A stretch of 64,000 nt of DNA from an uncultured Acetatifactor sp. GTDB taxonomy: Bacteria > Bacillota > Clostridia > Lachnospirales > Lachnospiraceae. The DNA is taken from positions 134,500-198,499 of the forward strand of contig CAJUCE010000003.1 of assembly GCA_910584865.1 (NCBI GenBank), in the 5' to 3' direction. This document shows, in pieces, positions 44,850 through 52,836 of this stretch. Each line of letters starts with the position of its first letter. Position 1 is the stretch's first letter. A program made the position numbers and the translations under genes. The notes under the pieces were generated by a model. The model did no database searches, had not been told where the DNA came from, and saw only the letters and a program-made list of their open reading frames with translations.

Positions 44850-45269
44850 ATGTCAGATTCCTACTATAAACCCTGTAAAGAGCTTGCAATCTGTAATGAG
44901 TTGATTGAGAAATATTTTAACACACAGCAATATGAAAAATGTTTCCAGGGACATTTGGCCCTTGCCGGACAGGGCTATCCTCTTGCGGAATGCCAGGTGG
45001 GATATTTCTACTATGAGGGTCTGGGAGTAAAAAAAGACCTGAAAAAAGCTGTCTATTGGACGCGCCGGGCTGCGGAGCACGGTGACCGTGACGGTCAATA
45101 TAACCTTGCCTGGTTCTACGAAGAAGCCATTGGTGTGGAACAGGATAGGAAACAGGCAGAATTCTGGTATCAGAAGGCAGCTTTGCAGGACCATGACCTT
45201 GCCGCCCGGAAATGCGCGGAGCTTGGTATTGACATAAAGGCTCAGGCAGATTGTAAAGCGGAGGCATAG
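44850..45269 (+). CDS. Sel1-repeat (TPR-like) protein
   Basis: A 139-residue soluble protein with Sel1-like repeats: AGQGYPLAECQVGYFYYEGL, GVKKDLKKAVYWTRRAAEHG and DGQYNLAWFYEEAIGVEQDR, ending in KQAEFWYQKAALQDHD. The paired alpha helices usually form a scaffold for protein partners; the partner is unknown. AAAAAAGGAGCACACA precedes the ATG at 44850; an upstream reading frame is an unconvincing extension. The PHP gene follows 21 bp later, so the two likely form an operon. Confidence 0.85.
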   Translation: MSDSYYKPCKELAICNELIEKYFNTQQYEKCFQGHLALAGQGYPLAECQVGYFYYEGLGVKKDLKKAVYWTRRAAEHGDRDGQYNLAWFYEEAIGVEQDRKQAEFWYQKAALQDHDLAARKCAELGIDIKAQADCKAEA

Positions 45270-45290
45270 AAAGGTAGGGAAGTTTTGTAT

Positions 45291-46196
45291 ATGGAAGAAC
45301 CAAAAGAAACACCAGACAACAAACAAGCGGATGTCCCCGGAAGATACATAGACCTGCACACCCACTCCACCTATTCCGACGGCACCAATACACCGGCCGA
45401 AATCGTAAGACACGCAAAGGAAACAGGACTGTCAGCCATCTCTCTTACAGACCATGATACCATATCAGGCCTGGAGGAGGCGCGTATGCAGGCCGCAGCC
45501 TTGGGAATCCGCTTTGTGGACGGAGTGGAGATTAATTCCCACTGCCACATGGACAATAAAGAGATCAACATTCATGTTTTAGGATATTCCTTTGTCCCCA
45601 ACGCCCTCAGCGACTACATGAAGACACTGAAAACCCTGCGTACAGAGCACAACCGGGCTATTTTACGTGCTCTTGGCTCAGCGGGGATTCCCATCGAGTA
45701 TGAAGAACTGGAGGCCCGGTCCCCCGGCAGCACCATAACCCGCTTAAATATAGCCAGACTTTTGGTCCAAAAGGGATATGCGGAAAACGTAAAAGACGCC
45801 CTGCACAGGTATCTGCACAAGGAGGGTTCCGCCTACGTTCCATGCCAGTACCCTCCATTTTCCGCAGTAGCCCGGAAAATACATGATGCAGAAGGTGTGG
45901 TCTCCCTGGCGCATCCTGCGGAATATGGACTGAGCGGCAGCGAAACGGAATCCCTGATCCGGCATCTTACAGGGCAGGGCCTGGATGCGGTGGAATGTAT
46001 CCATCCCACACAAAATACCGCATATGCACATAATCTCATCCAAATTTCTTCTAAATACCGCCTTTCCCTGACCGGCGGCAGCGATTTCCACGAAAATAGG
46101 AAAGACGGTACCGGCCTTGGGACAGGCGGAGACGGAATGCGGATTCCTGAAAGCTTTCTGAACGGGCTTTGCGTCAGGCGGCGGATGCACTTATAG
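45291..46196 (+). CDS. PHP-domain metal phosphoesterase (RNase AM / YciV-like)
   Basis: A 301-residue PHP protein. Metal ligands are visible as YIDLHTHSTYSDGTNTP, SLTDHDTISGLEEA, DGVEINSHC, GVVSLAHPAEYG and TGGSDFHEN. This order matches the YciV/RNase AM group, which removes nucleotides 5'-to-3' from short RNAs and dephosphorylates nucleoside 3',5'-bisphosphates. The ATG at 45291 is preferred over a TTG at 45285. The downstream gene starts 12 bp after its stop, giving a likely three-gene unit with the Sel1 protein. Confidence 0.9.
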   Translation: MEEPKETPDNKQADVPGRYIDLHTHSTYSDGTNTPAEIVRHAKETGLSAISLTDHDTISGLEEARMQAAALGIRFVDGVEINSHCHMDNKEINIHVLGYSFVPNALSDYMKTLKTLRTEHNRAILRALGSAGIPIEYEELEARSPGSTITRLNIARLLVQKGYAENVKDALHRYLHKEGSAYVPCQYPPFSAVARKIHDAEGVVSLAHPAEYGLSGSETESLIRHLTGQGLDAVECIHPTQNTAYAHNLIQISSKYRLSLTGGSDFHENRKDGTGLGTGGDGMRIPESFLNGLCVRRRMHL

Positions 46197-46208
46197 GAGG
46201 TTTATTGT

Positions 46209-46514
46209 ATGTTTGAAGAAATAACATTCCCAGAACATGAATATGAGTCTGTTCAAAAGTATTTAAATAAACTAGGGTATTGTTATACCACGAGGGTATA
46301 TAAAGAAGTCGGGAAATATAAAGTCGGGGAATTATATACCGCCCCATGGGGTGATATATTGAAAATAGACGAAGTTAAAACATACTGGAAAGTATCAGAC
46401 CGCCCTTTCTATGACGAAATGAATGATGATGAAAAGACAGAAATCTGTAAATATTCTGAAGATATAGGATTGCCATATGAATTTATAAGATTTTCTAAAA
46501 GTACAGTATTATAA
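46209..46514 (+). CDS. Hypothetical protein, possibly ASCH/PUA-like
   Basis: A 101-residue protein that is clearly more AT-rich than its neighbours, suggesting recent arrival. The pattern YCYTTRVYKEVGKYKVGELY then APWGDILKIDEVKTYWKV resembles the compact beta barrel of ASCH/PUA-like RNA-binding domains, followed by a helical acidic end (FYDEMNDDEKTEICKYSEDI). The family call is tentative. TAGGAGG is well placed before the ATG. No partner gene is evident. Confidence 0.5.
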   Translation: MFEEITFPEHEYESVQKYLNKLGYCYTTRVYKEVGKYKVGELYTAPWGDILKIDEVKTYWKVSDRPFYDEMNDDEKTEICKYSEDIGLPYEFIRFSKSTVL

Positions 46515-46629
46515 TATTTTAACAGCGACAAATTCCGGTTCGCTGACGCAAACTGCTCGCAAATGCTTCACTTTTTGCTCGACACCGCTTGAATATCGGA
46601 AAAATAGCAAAATATAGGAGGACAACACC

Positions 46630-47763
46630 ATGATTTACAAACAATTTCAGAACCTGCAGCTTTCCGCCCTTGGGCTTGGCATGATGCGCCTGCCCGTTGT
46701 AAACGGCGACGACAATGTGGTGGATGAAGAAAAAGCCGCGGAAATGATCGACTATGCCTACCAAAACGGCATCAATTATTTTGATACGGCCTGGGGCTAT
46801 CACAACGGCAACTCGGAGCTGATTGCCGGGAAATATTTAAGCCGCTATCCCCGGGAGAGCTATTACCTTGCCAGTAAATTCCCCGGCTATGACCTCGCCA
46901 ATATGGACAAGGTGGAGGAAATCTTTGAGAAACAGCTTGAGAAGTGCCGGACGCCCTACTTCGATTTCTATCTGTTCCACAATGTCTACGAGGGAAATAT
47001 AGACTCCTATCTCAACCCCGAGTATGGCATCCTGGAATATCTGCTGAAACAGAAAGAAAACGGTCGCATCCGCCATCTTGGTTTTTCGGCCCACGGCAGC
47101 ATAGACGTAATCCGGCGTTTCCTGAACGCTTACGGCGCACATATGGAATTCGGCCAGCTTCAGCTCAACTACATGGACTGGCACTTCCAGAATGCACAGG
47201 AGAAGGCCGCGCTGCTTACACAGTCAGGCATTCCGGTATGGGTCATGGAACCCCTGCGGGGCGGCAAACTGGCGGCGGCTTCCGAAGAGCTGACTGCCGC
47301 CATGCACTCCATGCGCCCGGAAGAAACCGTTCCCGGGTGGGCCTTCCGTTTTCTCCAGAGCATTCCCGGCGTGACCATGGTTCTATCCGGCATGTCCAAT
47401 CTGGAACAGCTCAAGGCAAACATTGCTACATATGCAGCCGACGCGCCTCTGAACAGGGAGGAATTTGACACCCTGGTCAGGATTACGGACACGGAAGTGA
47501 AAAAGGCCGGACTGCCCTGCACCGCCTGCCATTACTGTACCAGTCACTGCCCGAAGAACCTCCCCATTCCGGATCTCATCGCCCTGTACAATGAGCACAA
47601 GGCCACAGGCGGCGGTTTCATCGCCCCCATGGCCGTCGGCAGCATGCCCCCGGAGAAACGTCCCGCCAGCTGCGTAGGATGCAGAAGCTGCGAGCAGGTC
47701 TGCCCTCAGCAGATTAAGATATCCGAAATGATGGCAGACTTTACTTCTATGATTGGTATGTAG
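46630..47763 (+). CDS. Aldo/keto reductase with C-terminal ferredoxin domain
   Basis: A 377-residue NAD(P)H-dependent oxidoreductase. The aldo/keto reductase barrel keeps the catalytic tetrad: Asp and Tyr in NYFDTAWGYHNG, Lys in YLASKFPGYD, His in FYLFHNVYEG. The last 100 residues carry two 4Fe-4S motifs, PCTACHYCTSHCPK and ASCVGCRSCEQVCPQQI. This fused form is common in anaerobes; the ferredoxin part may pass electrons to or from the reductase. Substrate unknown. TAGGAGGACAACACC precedes the start. No operon partner. Confidence 0.92.
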   Translation: MIYKQFQNLQLSALGLGMMRLPVVNGDDNVVDEEKAAEMIDYAYQNGINYFDTAWGYHNGNSELIAGKYLSRYPRESYYLASKFPGYDLANMDKVEEIFEKQLEKCRTPYFDFYLFHNVYEGNIDSYLNPEYGILEYLLKQKENGRIRHLGFSAHGSIDVIRRFLNAYGAHMEFGQLQLNYMDWHFQNAQEKAALLTQSGIPVWVMEPLRGGKLAAASEELTAAMHSMRPEETVPGWAFRFLQSIPGVTMVLSGMSNLEQLKANIATYAADAPLNREEFDTLVRITDTEVKKAGLPCTACHYCTSHCPKNLPIPDLIALYNEHKATGGGFIAPMAVGSMPPEKRPASCVGCRSCEQVCPQQIKISEMMADFTSMIGM

Positions 47764-48391
47764 TGAAAATTTTTGAACTATATATGGATTGTACTTATCC
47801 GGCTGACTGTATTTTACAGTGTAAGGAAGTGTCTTAAAATAATTTGTACGAGTTTCCGGAAGATTTCTGATTATATGCTGTTTTCGGAAAAACGAATTGC
47901 ACATAATATTTTGCGGCTTTCTTATCCTGACCCGGACAAGCCGGAAGCAAAATTTTGTCAAAATGCACAGGATTTTGCTGTTAAGTACCTAAATGACTAC
48001 TTCGAAACAATGCAGACCATAAAAAATGCAGTTTTTCAGCAGCATCAGAATTATGTACAACACTCGTGAGCGCATATTTTTACTTACGTAAATGGCATTA
48101 CAGATACGCTCACGAGTGATACACTTATTCGCGGCAAAGGTTTCAGGCTGTAAACTTATAGTAAACGACTTTAAAATCTTTACCTTGGTATACAATACTG
48201 ATCGCAGCTGTGACTCCGGCTCTGGATAAAGTAAAAATGATACGGATGTTTACTATAATTCTGATGCGGCAGCAAAAAAGTCTGGCATACTCTGGCCCGG
48301 ACAAGCCAGATCCAAAGATTTTCCGGAACACGCCAGAATGCTGCGAAATGCACCAGAATACTGCGAAATGCGCAAGCTTCCGCTTAAGCGC
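47764..48391. other. Gene-free 628-bp region with repeat copies and a large palindrome
   Basis: No supported gene. Two copies of a short intergenic repeat built on CCCGGACAAGCC are present (47930-47945, flanks to about 48005, and 48295-48310). Between them a perfect 12-bp inverted repeat (48061-48072 with 48107-48118, CACTCGTGAGCG/CGCTCACGAGTG) encloses 34 nt. The last part (48330-48375) has a short direct repeat based on CCAGAATRCTGCGAAATGC. Confidence 0.6.
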
Positions 48392-49405
48392 CTAATAATA
48401 AAACACTTCCTGTATACTATTGTACCCTGCGATTCCGTCTTCCTTTAAGCCGATCTTTCTCTGCAGAGCAAAGGTCTCCCGCCTGGCCTCCTGCCCGAAC
48501 AAACCGTCCACGGCCTGTCTGTGGCCCAAAATCTCATTACACCTGTCCTGCCACCATTTCACCACATGCCCGGCGGAACCCACGATGTATTTCTGCCCGG
48601 ACTTCTGCGCCTTCAGTATGATTTGTCTGCGGACATATTGTGTCTTCGGGCCGTCTATCCCATCCGCATTCAGCTCGTTTCCGTTTTCGTCCCGAATATT
48701 GTCAGCCCTGGCTGCTGTCTGGAAATTTAGGATATTGATATTTTTCTTCTCCTCCCGGGGAACTCTTTCCATGATTTTGTCAAAATCCGTGTAGAACCGG
48801 TTCAAGTCCACGCTTCCCCGCACGCCGGGCACCCGGCCGCCGGAGGTATACTGCCAGATATCTGCCGCCTCCCGTTCGTCCTCCGAAAGTGCTGTCTTAT
48901 ACCTGGCATACCAGATATACACCTTCCCAACCGCAGCCTCAATCCTCCCCAGTTCAAAATAATTCCGCAGATAGTCACGGTTGCCGTAGAGAACCGGAAT
49001 GAAACCAGCATCCCGCACATGAGTCAAGAACGCGACAGCCATATCCGTAGCCAGTTTTTTTGTCACATCCACTCCGTTTTTTCTGGCATAATTCACACTG
49101 TCATACTCAAAATCAAAAGCGATGGGACAGCCTTTCCAGTACTTCCCTGCCTGGGCAACTGCGTATCCCGCCTCCGCAGCTGCCATTTCCTCTGTATACG
49201 CATAGGAAAACCAATACAGCACCACAGACATGCCCAGATGGTAACAGGCCGCCGCATTTGCCGCAAACTGCTGATCTACATTATTCCGGCCGTATCCTAT
49301 CCGCAGCCCTGCCATCCGGTATCCCGCATTCCGTATCCGTTTCATGTCCACCACACCCTGATGGGCGGACAGGTCCGGCCCCTCTCCTGTGAAATATCTG
49401 CTCAT
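48392..49405 (-). CDS. GH25 lysozyme (phage-endolysin-like) with peptidoglycan-binding tail
   Basis: A 337-residue muramidase. The GH25 barrel begins at GPDLSAHQGVVDMKRIRNAG, has the catalytic acidic pair in GCPIAFDFEYDS and late aromatic strands in DIWQYTSGGRVPGVRGSVDL. The C-terminal about 110 residues contain two segments like peptidoglycan-binding repeats (NELNADGIDGPKTQYVRRQI and AVDGLFGQEARRETFALQRK). There is no signal peptide, so release would need a holin or cell lysis; a prophage leftover is possible, yet no phage structural gene is nearby. RBS GAGGTAATTT is acceptable. Confidence 0.88.
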   Translation of the reverse strand: MSRYFTGEGPDLSAHQGVVDMKRIRNAGYRMAGLRIGYGRNNVDQQFAANAAACYHLGMSVVLYWFSYAYTEEMAAAEAGYAVAQAGKYWKGCPIAFDFEYDSVNYARKNGVDVTKKLATDMAVAFLTHVRDAGFIPVLYGNRDYLRNYFELGRIEAAVGKVYIWYARYKTALSEDEREAADIWQYTSGGRVPGVRGSVDLNRFYTDFDKIMERVPREEKKNINILNFQTAARADNIRDENGNELNADGIDGPKTQYVRRQIILKAQKSGQKYIVGSAGHVVKWWQDRCNEILGHRQAVDGLFGQEARRETFALQRKIGLKEDGIAGYNSIQEVFYY

Positions 49406-49643
49406 AAATTACCTCATTTCGCTATCTGCCGCAACGCGGCTCATTCTGAACATTATATGCAGGGAGACGCCAACAGCATTCCTTTGCCCGTCTTCTTTCC
49501 GTCCCTGCCCAGCACCGGATCATTCTGTTTAGTAAGCGCTGGCCGTTTTCATATTCACTCTATAGGTGAAAAAATATCACTTTATGTGTAGTTGTATTTT
49601 CCGGGAAACAGAGATAAAATTTTATCAATATGAACGGCACAAC

Positions 49644-49672
49644 TTTACCCGCAGCCAAAAACATCCTAAAAT
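49644..49672 (+). promoter_or_regulatory. Possible promoter of the XRE-ABC operon
   Basis: TTTACC (49644-49649), 17 bp, TAAAAT (49667-49672), about 30 bp before the regulator start codon. The remaining 49406-49640 sequence holds nothing I can support. Confidence 0.45.
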
Positions 49673-49706
49673 ATTTACCAAAAAACATTATAAGGAGTCT
49701 CCCATC

Positions 49707-50801
49707 ATGAAACTACAGATCGGCGAAAACATAAAATCCCTCCGCAAAGCCGCAAACATCACCCAGGAAACCCTGGCTGAAATGCTTGGGGTGTCCTGTC
49801 AGTCCGTCTCCCGCTGGGAACTGGGCGTGTGCTATCCCGACATGGAGCTGCTGCCCGCCATAGCACAGATTTTCCGCTGCTCCACGGACAGCCTGCTGGG
49901 CATTGACGATGCCACGGAAAAGGCGAAAGTAAACCGATATCTGGAACGGTTCCAGGCGGCCATCAACAAGGGAAAGGTCCAGGAATGCATTGATACCGCC
50001 CGGGAAGGAGTTGCGGAATTTCCCAACAATTACGCGCTGCTCAACAAACTGATGTACGCTCTCTTCATATCCGGCGACGAGGACGGCAACATTCCGGAAT
50101 GGAAGGAAAACATGGAAAAATACGACAAAGAACTCGTCGCTCTGGGAGAGCGGATTCAAAAGCACTGCCCTGACCAGGACATCCGCCTGGAAGCCACCGC
50201 CCGACTGGCCTTCCAACATGTGGAGATGGGGCGCAAAGACCTGGGACGTTCCATCTACGATACCCTTCCCCCCAAGGAATTATGCCGGGAAAACCAGATC
50301 TGGTGGGGACTGAAGGAAGAGGAAAAACTGCCCTTTCTCAGGAAGGAAGTCCTGGCAGATTACGAAAGCCTGCGCGGCAACATTTGGATGCTCAGCCAAC
50401 AGGACAGGATTCCGGATCAGGACGCAGTGATGATGATAAAGAAAATATTTGCCCTGGATAACCTGGTTTATGACGGAAAGCCTTCCCCGGACAACTGGCT
50501 TACCGCAAGGCTGCAATGCGATCTGTCAAAACTGTACGCAAAACTGGGCCTGGAACAGCCTATGTACGAGCACCTGCATCTGACAGCCCGGGCGGCGAAA
50601 GCCTTTGACCTCCGGCCGGAACGCCAGACCTGCACCAGTCTCCTTTTAGGCGACATAGAGGAAAAGTCCATTGATTTCGAAACGGATGATACCAGGCCCC
50701 TGACGGAAATCATGCGGGACAAATGGCTTTCCGTTTCCGCCTTTGACCCGTACCGCCAGGAGGAGCCCTTCCGGGATCTCCTGCGCTCCCTGGGCGCTTA
50801 A
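49707..50801 (+). CDS. XRE-family regulator with long helical C-terminal domain
   Basis: A 364-residue regulator. The HTH is at residues 1-65 (IGENIKSLRKAANITQETLA, MLGVSCQSVSRWELGVCYPD, MELLPAIAQIFRCSTDSLLG). The rest is alpha-helical and TPR-like (NRYLERFQAAINKGKVQECI, FPNNYALLNKLMYALFISG), a layout used by metabolite- or peptide-responsive regulators in Firmicutes. AAGGAG precedes the ATG at 49707. Its stop is 73 bp before the first ABC exporter gene, same strand, so it probably controls that pair. Confidence 0.88.
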   Translation: MKLQIGENIKSLRKAANITQETLAEMLGVSCQSVSRWELGVCYPDMELLPAIAQIFRCSTDSLLGIDDATEKAKVNRYLERFQAAINKGKVQECIDTAREGVAEFPNNYALLNKLMYALFISGDEDGNIPEWKENMEKYDKELVALGERIQKHCPDQDIRLEATARLAFQHVEMGRKDLGRSIYDTLPPKELCRENQIWWGLKEEEKLPFLRKEVLADYESLRGNIWMLSQQDRIPDQDAVMMIKKIFALDNLVYDGKPSPDNWLTARLQCDLSKLYAKLGLEQPMYEHLHLTARAAKAFDLRPERQTCTSLLLGDIEEKSIDFETDDTRPLTEIMRDKWLSVSAFDPYRQEEPFRDLLRSLGA

Positions 50802-50874
50802 TGACAAAATCCCGCGCGAAGCCTCACTCATTCCGGAAAATCCGGCTTGTCCGGGCCAGGAAAGGATAGTTTAC

Positions 50875-52518
50875 ATGAAAAATATACCGAAAAAAAATTC
50901 CGACTTGAAAAATACAGCCTCCCCCTCCCGGGAATTTGCCCCCATCCTGCGCCGGGCCGGTATCACCGCCTGGCTGTGCAGGCTTCTGCCCATTCCCATA
51001 GGCCTGTACAATGCCCGTCTGCTATCCCGGACCGTGGCCAGTGCCGTATCCGGGGACAGCGGCGGCGTACTCCGAAGCGGAGGTTTTCTGCTCCTGCTGT
51101 TGGCTCTGGCGAAGGCCTTTGATTTCCTTGCAAACGCGGCATACGGGAGACTCTCCTCCCGGGCGCTGCACCAGTGCAGGCAGCTGCTGTACCGCCGTTT
51201 CCTCTCCTGCCCCCTTTCCCTGCTCCATGAAACGAAGCACGGTCAGGCCACGGAAATGCTCAATGACGATTTCGACACGGTGACGGAAAAATTCCTGAAC
51301 CTGTATCCCGGCTTTTTCACCGGATTTGCCACTCTTCTCGCCTATTTTTCCTTTCTTCTGGCACAGAGCCTGACCGCCGCCCTAGCGCTGCTGGGCATAT
51401 CCCTCCTGCAGGCTGTTCCGCCCCTGGTGGTAAAGCGATTTCTGGAAAAAAATTACGGCGACACCAGGGAAATTGAGGCGCGGATTACGGACTGCACCCT
51501 GGAATATTACCACGGTTTTGCCTGTATCAAAATGTATGGGCTGAAACACTGGTGCCTGGACCGCCTTGCCCAGCTGCACAAGGATTACCTGGTCATCGGA
51601 AACCGTTCGGAAGCCGCCTGCCAGGCGGAGCTGACCCTGAAACAGCTCACCGGGAATATCCTGACCTACGGCACTTACGGGCTGATGGGATTGTTTGTGC
51701 TCCGTGAAACCATGGCACTGGAAACCGCCGTAGAGGCCATTGCCCTCTCCCAGGGATTTTATGCCGCCGCCAAAACCATATTTGACACGATTCCCGCTTT
51801 CGTGGTAGCGGGAAAAGCGGAAGCGAGGATAGCGGCTTTCTATTATAATGCAGAATCGGCCCCGGGAGAAACCATGGGACTGGCTCATGGCGTTTCCGAT
51901 TCCGAAAAGTTATACGGCACAAATCCCTGCATCCGCTTTGACCATGTATCATGCAGCTTTGAGGGCAGGCAGGTGCTCAATGACTTCAGCCTGTCCCTCC
52001 CGGCAGACCGCACCGTCCTCATCCGGGGAGCCAACGGCATGGGAAAATCCACCCTGCTTCGCCTGGCTTTGGGCTTAATCAAACCGGGCTCCAGCGATGT
52101 CAGCATGGGAGGAATCCCTTCCTGCGCCCTCCCTCCGGACAGTTTCCCGGAAAAAATCTTCTATCTGCCCCAGGAGGATCCTGCCTTCCATGTCTCCGCG
52201 GAAGAACTGTACGCCATGGTTCCCGGTGTGGAAACCCTGGAAGCCCTCTCCTTCGCGTATCGATTCCGCCTGCAGGAGGAACAATGGAAACAGCCCATAG
52301 ATACACTTTCCGGCGGTCAGCGGAAGAAAGTATTCCTGGCACTGGCGTTGGCGCTGCATCCCGGGCTGCTGCTCCTGGATGAGCCGGGCAATTCCCTGGA
52401 CGGGGACAGCAGGGAAATTCTGGCCGGGCTGCTGAAACAGCGGGGAGGCGGTACTCTCATTGTCACACATGACTCTGCTTTTGACAGGTTGGCGGATGTC
52501 TTCCACACATTGGGGTAA
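50875..52518 (+). CDS. ABC exporter half-transporter 1 (TMD-NBD)
   Basis: A 547-residue half-transporter. The N-terminal about 310 residues have six hydrophobic segments of the type I exporter fold (for example GFLLLLLALAKAFDFLANAA and FFTGFATLLAYFSFLLAQSL). The ATPase domain has Walker A LIRGANGMGKSTLLRLALG (about residue 380), signature TLSGGQRKKVFLALAL, Walker B LLLLDEPGNSLDGD and the H-loop VTHDSA. It probably pairs with the next gene as a heterodimeric exporter of a peptide, drug or lipid. No peptidase C39 domain or candidate cargo gene is seen. ATG at 50875 follows AGGAAAGGATAG. Confidence 0.88.
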   Translation: MKNIPKKNSDLKNTASPSREFAPILRRAGITAWLCRLLPIPIGLYNARLLSRTVASAVSGDSGGVLRSGGFLLLLLALAKAFDFLANAAYGRLSSRALHQCRQLLYRRFLSCPLSLLHETKHGQATEMLNDDFDTVTEKFLNLYPGFFTGFATLLAYFSFLLAQSLTAALALLGISLLQAVPPLVVKRFLEKNYGDTREIEARITDCTLEYYHGFACIKMYGLKHWCLDRLAQLHKDYLVIGNRSEAACQAELTLKQLTGNILTYGTYGLMGLFVLRETMALETAVEAIALSQGFYAAAKTIFDTIPAFVVAGKAEARIAAFYYNAESAPGETMGLAHGVSDSEKLYGTNPCIRFDHVSCSFEGRQVLNDFSLSLPADRTVLIRGANGMGKSTLLRLALGLIKPGSSDVSMGGIPSCALPPDSFPEKIFYLPQEDPAFHVSAEELYAMVPGVETLEALSFAYRFRLQEEQWKQPIDTLSGGQRKKVFLALALALHPGLLLLDEPGNSLDGDSREILAGLLKQRGGGTLIVTHDSAFDRLADVFHTLG

Positions 52519-52836
52519 GCCTGGCCCGGGCTGCCCGAAAACGCATTAGGAATTGTTGCCCTGCATTACAGAAGCGATGAAGTCCCGGTTCCCGGATTTT
52601 TCGCCAAAATATACTCAAGACCGCCAGAATTCATCGTTTTGATTCTATTATGCAGAATAATATATCGGTATACAATGAAGACTGCGCTTGTATCCTCAAG
52701 AAGATTCTGGCAGAGTTTGCCCTCATTCTGTCCGGGTCAGGTACCAGAAAAGGAAATCGGGCAAGCATTCCATCATAAAAAACACAAAAGATATCAGTGG
52801 CAAAAACGGCTCTATATATTCGGAAAAGAGGTTCCA

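Noticed and set aside
47773..48069. 98-codon frame after the aldo/keto reductase
   Set aside because: It lacks a ribosome binding site and its second half is just the translated intergenic repeat.
48392..49405. A prophage built around the GH25 lysozyme
   Set aside because: No capsid, tail, holin, integrase or terminase gene occurs on either side.
52639..52680. Shared operator with the region at 44660 (TTGATTCTA...TACAATGAA)
   Set aside because: The similarity at 44660 is explained by the helicase promoter on the other strand; the match at 52639 has no promoter geometry.
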